DNA of 15,159 bases from Rhodospirillales bacterium. Lineage in GTDB: Bacteria; Pseudomonadota; Alphaproteobacteria; Micavibrionales; UBA2020. Shown piece by piece: positions 1 through 5,596 of the stretch. Within the stretch, counting starts at the first letter, position 1. Every line of letters starts with the position of its first letter. The notes under the pieces were generated by a model that worked only from the letters and a program-made list of their open reading frames with translations, did not search any database and had not been told where the DNA came from. The DNA is taken from assembly GCA_023266795.1 (NCBI GenBank), contig JAHFPI010000020.1, forward strand, positions 1 through 15,159, given 5' to 3'. The position numbers and the translations under genes are program-made.

Positions 1-178
1 CGATGATCTCGCGGCCTTCGTTGGAGTGATAGAAAAAAGCCGTGTCGCCGGTCTGCATCGCCCGCATATTATTGCGCGCCTGATAATTACGCACGCCCGT
101 CCAGCCGGCTTTTTTGTCCTTGACCATCTGCGCCCAGTCATAAGCCGCCGGCTCCGATTTCATCAGCCAATAATTCAT
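1..178 (-). CDS. EVE-domain protein, N-terminal part only (runs off the left edge)
   Basis: The first 59 codons are visible. They begin M-N-Y-W-L-M-K-S-E-P and continue with W-T-G-V-R-N-Y-Q-A-R-N-N and F-F-Y-H-S-N, the characteristic opening of EVE-domain proteins (PUA/YTH-like fold, relatives of thymocyte nuclear protein 1). The family is thought to bind modified nucleic-acid bases, but the exact role of the bacterial housekeeping members is not settled. The ATG shares one base with the TGA of gpsA (TGATG), so it is probably translationally coupled as the last visible gene of the tsaD-gpsA operon. There is no independent Shine-Dalgarno site. The C-terminus and any further downstream genes lie outside the window. 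Confidence 0.9.
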   Translation of the reverse strand, partial: MNYWLMKSEPAAYDWAQMVKDKKAGWTGVRNYQARNNMRAMQTGDTAFFYHSNEGREII

Positions 179-1191
179 CAATGGCTTTCCTGTTTCAGGT
201 CCCGCGCCAGCAGCTCGTCGATGACGCCGCTAATATCGGCGGCGTGGTGAAGGACCCTGTCGACGGCGGCGGAGATGGGCATTTCCACGCCCATTTTGTG
301 GGCATGGGTGGCAATAGCGCGGGCGGTGGTTATGCCTTCGGTGACGGTAAGACGTTTGGACAGAATATCCTGCAGCTTATGCCCCTGCCCCAGTTCGACG
401 CCGAGAGAATAGTTGCGCGAGGACATGGAGTGGCAGGTGAGCGTCAGGTCGCCGATGCCGGAAAGACCGAGAAAGGTATCCGCTTCCGCGCCGCTTTTCA
501 TGCCCAGCCGCTTGATTTCGGCGATGCCGCGCGTCATGACGGCGGCTTTGGCGTTCTGGCCGAGGCGCCGACCCTCAACAATGCCGCAGGCGATGGCGAT
601 AACGTTTTTTACGGCGCCCGCGATTTCGGCGCCTGTAGGATCGCCGGAAAGGTAGGGGCGGAAAGTTTTTCCGGAGAGTGCCTGCGCCCATGCCTGCGCC
701 TGTTGCTTCGGCGCGGCGGTGGCAAACGTGACGGCCGCCGGCAGCCCCCGCGCGACTTCATGCGCGAAGGTGGGGCCGGATAAAACCGCATAGGGTGCAT
801 CGGGGACGATTTCCGCCGCCACTTCCGAGAGGAATTTGCCGGTGGTGACTTCAATGCCTTTGGCGCAATTCACCAGCGGCACGCGCGGCGGGAGATGCGG
901 CTTGAGCTTGGACAGAAGATTGCGGATAAACTGCGACGGCGTCACCAGCAGGAGAATGTCGGCGTTTTTTGCGGCTTCCGCCAGATAAGACGTGGCATGG
1001 ATGCGGGGGTTGAGCGCCACGCCCGGCAGGTAGACGGTGTTTTCATGACTTTGGTTGATGGCGGCTGCGAGTTCCGATGCGCGGGCATATAGCGTGACGT
1101 TACGTCCGGCTTCGGCCAGCACCTGCGCCAGTGCCGTGCCCCAGGCTCCCGCGCCGATAACGGCGATATTATTATTCGGTTTTTGGTTCAT
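178..1191 (-). CDS. gpsA: NAD(P)H-dependent glycerol-3-phosphate dehydrogenase
   Basis: This 337-residue protein reduces dihydroxyacetone phosphate to sn-glycerol-3-phosphate, the backbone for membrane phospholipids. It is cytosolic. The N-terminal Rossmann motif G-A-G-A-W-G-T is at residues 13-19. Other family blocks are N-C-A-K-G-I-E around 108-114, G-P-T-F-A-H-E at 139-145, the catalytic-lysine block G-A-V-K-N-V near K195, and G-L-S-G-I-G-D-L near 242-249. Length is normal for GpsA. The ATG lies 9 bases after the stop of the upstream metallo-beta-lactamase-fold gene and has no clear Shine-Dalgarno site, so coupling to the upstream gene is likely. The stop overlaps the start of the EVE-domain gene by one base. 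In many alphaproteobacteria gpsA directly follows tsaD; here two sulfur-metabolism-like genes lie between them. Confidence 0.97.
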   Translation of the reverse strand: MNQKPNNNIAVIGAGAWGTALAQVLAEAGRNVTLYARASELAAAINQSHENTVYLPGVALNPRIHATSYLAEAAKNADILLLVTPSQFIRNLLSKLKPHLPPRVPLVNCAKGIEVTTGKFLSEVAAEIVPDAPYAVLSGPTFAHEVARGLPAAVTFATAAPKQQAQAWAQALSGKTFRPYLSGDPTGAEIAGAVKNVIAIACGIVEGRRLGQNAKAAVMTRGIAEIKRLGMKSGAEADTFLGLSGIGDLTLTCHSMSSRNYSLGVELGQGHKLQDILSKRLTVTEGITTARAIATHAHKMGVEMPISAAVDRVLHHAADISGVIDELLARDLKQESH

Positions 1192-1200
1192 GCTGTTTAT

Positions 1201-2070
1201 TCATACCACGTTCAAAGGAATTTTTATATATTGAACCCCGCCTGTTTCCCGGCCAAAAGCCCCGGCGCGGAGATTGACCTGCAGCGACGGCAGAAGAAGC
1301 GCCGGAACACTTTTGTTTTTGTCGGATTCGGTGCGCTTTTTAATAAAGGCCTCGCGGCTGGCGGCAGCGCCGGCCAGAATATTGGCCGATTTCTGCTCGG
1401 CAATGGTGGCCATGCATAGCGGCGCGCGGGCGTCATCGGGGGGATAGTCGTGCCCGACATACATCCGGTAATCTTCCGGCAGATCCAGAAGCTTCCGGGT
1501 TGAGTCATATGAGTTTGCGGCGCTGCCGCCCGGAAAGTCGCAGCGGCCGGTGCCGACATCAGGCAGGAACATCGCATCCCCGACAAAAGCCGCATCGCCG
1601 ATGATGTAGGCCGTGTCCGCCGGCGTGTGGCCGGGGGCATGTATGATGCGGGCCTCCAGCGCCCCGATTGAAAAAACCTCATCGTCCTTGAAAAGATAGT
1701 CGAACTGGGAGCCGTCCAGCGGCGTGTCATCTTCATTGTGAAACACCGGCTGCCATGTTTTCAGCACATCCAGAATATGCCGGCTGATCGCCGTTTTTCC
1801 GCCGAGCTTTTCCCTGAGATAGCGGGAAGCTGTCAGGTGATCCGCATGGATATGGGTTTCCAGTATCCATTCAACCTGAAGCCCCTTGCTGCGGATAAAA
1901 TAAATGACTTTGTCCGTCGATGCGGTGGAGGCGCGTCCGGAGGCCATGTCGTAGTCAAGAACGCTGTCGATGACGGCGCATTTTTTATCTGCCGCGCCCT
2001 CGGCCCAGACGACATAGGTCCATGTGGCGGTGGCGGGGTCAAAAAATCCACGGACATCGGGCTTCAGCAT
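1201..2070 (-). CDS. ETHE1/Blh-like metallo-beta-lactamase-fold protein (probable persulfide dioxygenase)
   Basis: This is a 289-residue protein if it starts at 2070. The metal-binding signature T-H-I-H-A-D-H is at residues 72-78, the second metal histidine is in G-H-T-P-A-D (H148), the bridging aspartate is in F-V-G-D-A-M-F (D165), and a late histidine is in G-H-D-Y (H207). The block D-V-G-T-G-R-C-D-F near 171-179 is typical of the ETHE1/persulfide-dioxygenase branch, which oxidises glutathione persulfide to sulfite using one iron. The start is chosen because GGAGG lies 9 bases upstream and the ATG overlaps the TGA of the rhodanese gene by one base (TGATG). An ATG at 2079 abuts the GGAGG and is unlikely. 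A longer reading to 2148 would overlap the upstream gene by 79 bases. Pairing with a rhodanese supports a role in sulfide/persulfide handling. The exact substrate is inferred. Confidence 0.88.
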   Translation of the reverse strand: MLKPDVRGFFDPATATWTYVVWAEGAADKKCAVIDSVLDYDMASGRASTASTDKVIYFIRSKGLQVEWILETHIHADHLTASRYLREKLGGKTAISRHILDVLKTWQPVFHNEDDTPLDGSQFDYLFKDDEVFSIGALEARIIHAPGHTPADTAYIIGDAAFVGDAMFLPDVGTGRCDFPGGSAANSYDSTRKLLDLPEDYRMYVGHDYPPDDARAPLCMATIAEQKSANILAGAAASREAFIKKRTESDKNKSVPALLLPSLQVNLRAGAFGRETGGVQYIKIPLNVV

Positions 2071-2684
2071 CAGGCGCATCCTCCCGCCGCCGGAGGCGTC
2101 GGCGGTTTGGCGAGGCCGCAAGCGGTGGCGCCCACGTTCTTGTTCCACGGCGCTTTGGTTAGAATCAGCGCCATGCCGCAGTGGTCGGTGACGCCTGCAT
2201 AAACCAGCCCCGCCCCCACCAGAAAGGACAATAGATAAAAGGCCGGATGCAATGCGTAACCTGACAGCGCCCCCAGTGCGACAAGCGCGCCGGCGGCGAT
2301 CCGCACCTGCCTTTCCAGCGAAATGACGCCTGAACCCGCAGTTGGTGAAGCGTTGCCGCCGGAGACGGGCTCGCCGCAGGCTTCACAGGCCGTTATGCCG
2401 CCATCGATCACATAGACATTTTTATATCCGGCAGCGGCGAAATTTTCGGCAGCGGTTCTGGCGCGCATGCCGCTGCGGCAGAGAAAATAAACCGGCGCGT
2501 CGCGGTCCAGCCCGCGACGGAGCATAAAATCGGCGGGGTTTAACTGGTCAAGGGGCGTGTGGTCATGCGGGCGCAGCAAATGCTGGGTCTGGTGTTCCAC
2601 GGCTGTGCGCACATCGACGATGCGCCCGCCGGTTCCAGCGATTTTTTTCAGCTCGGCAGCGGGGATAACGGTATAATCCGGCAT
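2070..2684 (-). CDS. Rhodanese-domain sulfurtransferase with C-terminal DUF2892 membrane domain (YgaP-like)
   Basis: A 204-residue protein. Residues 1-108 form a rhodanese domain with the active-site loop C-R-S-G-M-R (C69-R74), which carries a persulfide on the cysteine. From about 128 to 165 there are two hydrophobic segments, followed by D-H-C-G-M and A-P-W-N, the conserved end of DUF2892/YgaP-type membrane domains. The protein is therefore probably anchored in the inner membrane with the sulfurtransferase in the cytoplasm. The start at 2684 is preceded by a strong AAGGAGG and lies 11 bases after the tsaD stop. Its own stop overlaps the next gene, the ETHE1-like protein, which fits a two-step sulfur transfer and oxidation module. 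A C-x-x-C pair (C100, C103) ends the rhodanese domain where family members usually have Trp and a small residue. Confidence 0.9.
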   Translation of the reverse strand: MPDYTVIPAAELKKIAGTGGRIVDVRTAVEHQTQHLLRPHDHTPLDQLNPADFMLRRGLDRDAPVYFLCRSGMRARTAAENFAAAGYKNVYVIDGGITACEACGEPVSGGNASPTAGSGVISLERQVRIAAGALVALGALSGYALHPAFYLLSFLVGAGLVYAGVTDHCGMALILTKAPWNKNVGATACGLAKPPTPPAAGGCA

Positions 2685-2695
2685 AGAAGCCTCCT

Positions 2696-3763
2696 TCAGG
2701 ATGCGGCGGACAGGGATTCCAGCGGCCAGCGCGGGTACACCGGAAAATCAAGCGAATCAGTCATGCCCAGCCGCAGGCGCTCCATGCCTGCCCAGGCGAT
2801 CATCGCGGCGTTGTCAGTGCAGAGATCAAGCGGCGGCGCGACAAAGCGAATATTGTACTTTTTACCCAGATGTTCAAGCCCCTGCCGCAGCATTTTATTG
2901 GCCGCCACCCCGCCCGCCACGACCAGCGAAGGGTTTTTCTGCTGCGGGTGCAGGGACAGGTACTGCTTTATCGCCTGTTCGGTGCGGTCGTTCAGGATCA
3001 TCGCGACGCTGTGCTGGAAGGAATGGCAGATATCCGCCGCATCGCGCCGGTCGATGGTTTCCGGCAGTTTGTCGACAATGCGCTTGACGGCGGTTTTCAG
3101 GCCGGAGAAAGAGAAATCGCAGCCATCCTTGCCGACCATCGGCGTCGGCAGCGGGAATTTTTCGAGGGCGCGGGCGGGGTTATCGCAGTTTAAGGCCATT
3201 TTTTCCACGGCGGGCCCGCCGGGATAGCTTAAGCCCAGCAACTTGGCCGTTTTATCGAAAGCTTCGCCGGCGGCGTCGTCCAGCGTGGTGCCGAGCCGGC
3301 GGTATTTTCCGACGCCTTCGACGATCAATAACTGGCAATGGCCGCCGGAGACGAGCAGCAGCAGATAAGGGAAGGGAACATCTTCCGTCAGGCGCACGGT
3401 CAGCGCGTGGCCCTCCAGATGGTTGACGGCGATCAGCGGCATGCCGTGGACGGCGGCGATCGCTTTGGCTGTCATGACGCCGACGAGAACACCCCCGATC
3501 AGGCCGGGGCCGGCAGTGACGGCCACGGCGTCCAGATCGCCGAAGGACAGGCCGGATTTGTGCAGCGCTTCCTGCACCAGCGTATCGATATGGTTCAGGT
3601 GGGCGCGCGCGGCGATTTCCGGCACAACGCCGCCGAACAGGGCGTGTTCCTGCTGGCTCAGCACCAGATTGGCCAGCAATGCTTTATCTTCGGTCACGAT
3701 CGCAACGGCGGTTTCGTCGCAGCTTGTTTCGATTCCCAACACTTTTTTTGCCACTTTTTTCAT
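2696..3763 (-). CDS. tsaD: tRNA N6-threonylcarbamoyladenosine synthase subunit TsaD (Kae1/YgjD family)
   Basis: A 355-residue protein that transfers threonylcarbamoyl from TC-AMP to A37 of ANN-decoding tRNAs, acting with TsaB and TsaE in the cytosol. The ASKHA-fold opening G-I-E-T-S-C-D-E-T is at residues 10-18, the metal-binding N-H-L-E-G-H at 114-119 (H115 and H119), and the C-terminal metal ligand block T-D-N-A-A-M at about 316-321. The start is set at the ATG at 3763, which gives the usual family N-terminus M-K-K-V. The open frame extends much further upstream, but that part overlaps hemC and has no family similarity. There is no Shine-Dalgarno site, and an extended -10 box lies 7 bases before the ATG, so the mRNA may be leaderless. 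It is the first gene of the leftward operon tsaD-rhodanese-ETHE1-like-gpsA-EVE. Confidence 0.96.
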   Translation of the reverse strand: MKKVAKKVLGIETSCDETAVAIVTEDKALLANLVLSQQEHALFGGVVPEIAARAHLNHIDTLVQEALHKSGLSFGDLDAVAVTAGPGLIGGVLVGVMTAKAIAAVHGMPLIAVNHLEGHALTVRLTEDVPFPYLLLLVSGGHCQLLIVEGVGKYRRLGTTLDDAAGEAFDKTAKLLGLSYPGGPAVEKMALNCDNPARALEKFPLPTPMVGKDGCDFSFSGLKTAVKRIVDKLPETIDRRDAADICHSFQHSVAMILNDRTEQAIKQYLSLHPQQKNPSLVVAGGVAANKMLRQGLEHLGKKYNIRFVAPPLDLCTDNAAMIAWAGMERLRLGMTDSLDFPVYPRWPLESLSAAS

Positions 3764-3770
3764 AGGAGAA

Positions 3771-3779
3771 ACTATATCA
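3771..3779 (-). promoter_or_regulatory. Candidate extended -10 promoter for tsaD (leaderless)
   Basis: On the minus strand TGA-TATAGT (TG-N-TATAAT type, 5 of 6 bases in the hexamer) ends 7 bases before the tsaD ATG. No convincing -35 is present, as expected for an extended -10. Transcription would start at or next to the ATG. The region between -10 and ATG reads TTCTCCT, which is the complement of a ribosome-binding site rather than one. Confidence 0.5.
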
Positions 3780-3787
3780 CAGGGTAT

Positions 3788-3816
3788 TTGCATTCGCCCG
3801 TAAAAAGCGATACAAC
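3788..3816 (+). promoter_or_regulatory. Candidate sigma70-type promoter for hemC (leaderless)
   Basis: TTGCAT (3788-3793), a 17-base spacer and TACAAC (3811-3816) end 7 bases before the hemC ATG at 3824. The -10 matches 4 of 6 consensus bases and the -35 matches 3 of 6. The short gap and the absence of a Shine-Dalgarno sequence suggest a transcript that begins at the start codon. It faces away from the tsaD promoter in a 60-base divergent region. Confidence 0.45.
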
Positions 3817-3823
3817 AAGCCCC

Positions 3824-4756
3824 ATGGAAACAAACCTTAAAATCGGCACACGCGGCAGCCCTCTGGCTCTGGCACAGGCGCAGATTTTGCTGGCAATGCT
3901 GCGCGGCCATCATCCGGATCTGACGGCGGAAGTCATCGTGATCTCCACGACGGGCGACAGGATTCAGGACCGGGCGCTGTCGGAAGCCGGCGGCAAGGGG
4001 CTGTTCACCAAAGAAATAGAAGAAGCGCTGCTGGCGGGGACAATTGATTGCGCCGTCCATTCGATGAAGGACATGCCGACGCTGCTGCCGGAGGGGCTGG
4101 TGATTTCCTGCCTGCTGCCGCGCGAAGACCCGCGCGACGCGTTTTTTTCCCTGAAGGCGAAGACGCTGGATGACCTGCCGGCGGGCGCGGTGATCGGCAC
4201 ATCCAGCCTGCGCCGTCAGGCGATTATTCTGGCGCGGCGTCCCGATTTAAAAATCACCCTGCTGCGTGGCAACGTCGGCACGCGGCTGAAAAAGATGGAA
4301 AGCGGCGTCGTGGATGCGACGCTGCTGGCAGTGGCCGGGCTGAACCGGCTGGGGCTGGGGCATCTGGTCAAAAATATTCTGGAGCCGGACGTGATGCTGC
4401 CCGCCGTGGCGCAGGGCGCAGTCGGCATCGAGCTCCGCGCCGCCGATACGCGCGTCCGGAATTTACTGGCCGCCGTGCATTGTCCGGTGACGGAGCTGCG
4501 CGTCACGGCAGAGCGGGCTTTTCTGGAGGTGATGGACGGCTCCTGCAAAACGCCGCTGGCCGCCCTGATGAGCGTGCCGGATGCGCAGCATAACGTACGG
4601 TTCGACGTGCTGGTGGCGCGCCCCGACGGCAGCGACGTCAAAAAAGCTTCCCGACAGGCGCGGGTGTCTGATATGCGCGAGGCACGGCAGCTCGGTTTGC
4701 AGGTGGGCGAAGAATTAAAGGCGCAGTTGCCGAAGGAATATTTTTCTAATTATTAA
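3824..4756 (+). CDS. hemC: Porphobilinogen deaminase (hydroxymethylbilane synthase)
   Basis: This cytosolic enzyme of 310 residues polymerises four porphobilinogen units to hydroxymethylbilane, the step before HemD in heme synthesis. The family start I-G-T-R-G-S-P-L-A-L-A is at residues 7-17, the catalytic-aspartate block H-S-M-K-D-M-P at 79-85 (D83), the substrate/cofactor-binding G-T-S-S-L-R-R at 125-131, and the dipyrromethane-cofactor cysteine in G-S-C-K-T-P-L-A-A (C241). The start at 3824 matches the family N-terminus; the open frame upstream is antisense to tsaD and is not coding. There is no Shine-Dalgarno site. Its last 11 bases overlap the 3' end of the convergent hypothetical gene, so hemC and the hemD fusion are interrupted by an oppositely oriented gene rather than forming one simple operon. 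Confidence 0.97.
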   Translation: METNLKIGTRGSPLALAQAQILLAMLRGHHPDLTAEVIVISTTGDRIQDRALSEAGGKGLFTKEIEEALLAGTIDCAVHSMKDMPTLLPEGLVISCLLPREDPRDAFFSLKAKTLDDLPAGAVIGTSSLRRQAIILARRPDLKITLLRGNVGTRLKKMESGVVDATLLAVAGLNRLGLGHLVKNILEPDVMLPAVAQGAVGIELRAADTRVRNLLAAVHCPVTELRVTAERAFLEVMDGSCKTPLAALMSVPDAQHNVRFDVLVARPDGSDVKKASRQARVSDMREARQLGLQVGEELKAQLPKEYFSNY

Positions 4757-5432
4757 GAGACGGTTGTGCGGCGCGTCTTTTCATCATCTGGTGGCGGATT
4801 AACCGCAGCGTCAGCGGAGAGGCCACCCATGAAAGCCTGAGTTCCCGTTTTGGAGCAGCGGGTGATTTTTGATTCGAGGCATAACGGTTGAAAACCGTCT
4901 CCAGTTTTTTATATTCAGGGCTCGCACACATTTTTAGTTCCGGATTTTCCGTTCCGGAAATAAAATTTCGTATAAAGTATTGAATGTCATCCGCATTAAA
5001 GGCGCTGGCAACGCCCATGATCATTTTGAACAGCGCCGCGGAATCTTCCGGCGAGAAATCGATTTTTTTCAGGGTGGGGTTGCGGGCGATGAGGGCGCTC
5101 CACAGATCCGTCATTTTATCGTGGCACTGTTCTGCGGCGAGATCCTTGCGGCAGGAGAGCAGAACCGCATAGGTTTCCAGGTCGACAGCGGAGAGTCCTT
5201 TCGGCAAACGGTATTGTTGTGCAACACCCTGCAGTCTGTATTCATTCTCAAAGCTCACGGCGGGCTGCCAAAAATCCGGATCAGGCACCCTGACTTCAAT
5301 ATATTGTTTCGCAGCGGGTTCATAAAACTTTACGCCGATATATTTTTTGCCGGAGAGGGGGCAGGTCTTTTTCCGGCCTTTTTTTTGGAAGGCGGCGATG
5401 GTCTCCAGAATTTCCTGCGTCAGATCATCCAT
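4746..5432 (-). CDS. Unrecognised 228-residue protein between hemC and hemD
   Basis: I do not recognise a family. From the ATG at 5432 the protein is soluble-looking, with no signal peptide or membrane segment. It has a lysine-rich stretch near residues 17-31 that includes C-P-L-S-G-K-K-Y, scattered cysteines, and a basic C-terminal tail after about residue 185. The start is chosen because a good promoter (TTGCAT, 17 bases, TAAAAT) lies just upstream and AGGG is 6 bases before the ATG. A longer frame from a TTG at 5486 would begin inside the -35 box, so it is rejected. The 3' end overlaps hemC by 11 bases, tail to tail. The gene sits alone on its strand between two heme-synthesis genes, which gives no functional clue by itself. 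That it is a real gene is inferred from the promoter, the ribosome site and the long protein-like frame. Confidence 0.7.
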   Translation of the reverse strand: MDDLTQEILETIAAFQKKGRKKTCPLSGKKYIGVKFYEPAAKQYIEVRVPDPDFWQPAVSFENEYRLQGVAQQYRLPKGLSAVDLETYAVLLSCRKDLAAEQCHDKMTDLWSALIARNPTLKKIDFSPEDSAALFKMIMGVASAFNADDIQYFIRNFISGTENPELKMCASPEYKKLETVFNRYASNQKSPAAPKRELRLSWVASPLTLRLIRHQMMKRRAAQPSLNN

Positions 5433-5457
5433 GTCGAACCCTAACTTTGCTATCGCT

Positions 5458-5486
5458 ATTTTACAGAAAAACAATAAAAAATGCAA
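5458..5486 (-). promoter_or_regulatory. Sigma70-type promoter of the hypothetical gene at 4746-5432
   Basis: On the minus strand TTGCAT (5486-5481), a 17-base T-rich spacer and TAAAAT (5463-5458, 5 of 6 consensus bases) precede the ATG at 5432. A start site near 5451 would leave a leader of about 19 bases containing the AGGG ribosome site. The -35 hexamer is the same TTGCAT seen upstream of hemC. Confidence 0.6.
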
Positions 5487-5541
5487 CCCTTTAGCGCAAA
5501 GAGGTGTATTTTCTTCATATTATTCAATAAATTAATCGCTA

Positions 5542-5571
5542 TTGCCCCGATGTCGTCGCCCGCGCGATAAT
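5542..5571 (+). promoter_or_regulatory. Candidate promoter of the hemD-mic60 fusion gene
   Basis: TTGCCC (5542-5547, 4 of 6), an 18-base spacer and GATAAT (5566-5571, 5 of 6) precede the gene. A start site near 5578 would leave a short leader with AGGAGAG at 5581-5587, 9 bases before the ATG at 5597. It is divergent from the promoter at 5458-5486 in a 164-base intergenic region. Confidence 0.5.
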
Positions 5572-5596
5572 GGGAATCGTAGGAGAGATTTAAAAA

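Noticed and set aside
181..783. 200-residue plus-strand frame over gpsA
   Set aside because: Glycine/arginine-rich low-complexity translation opposite a certain gpsA gene.
5433..5486. Extension of the hypothetical protein to a TTG at 5486 giving a hydrophobic N-terminus
   Set aside because: The TTG is part of the -35 hexamer and the extension runs through the -10 box, so it would not be in the transcript.
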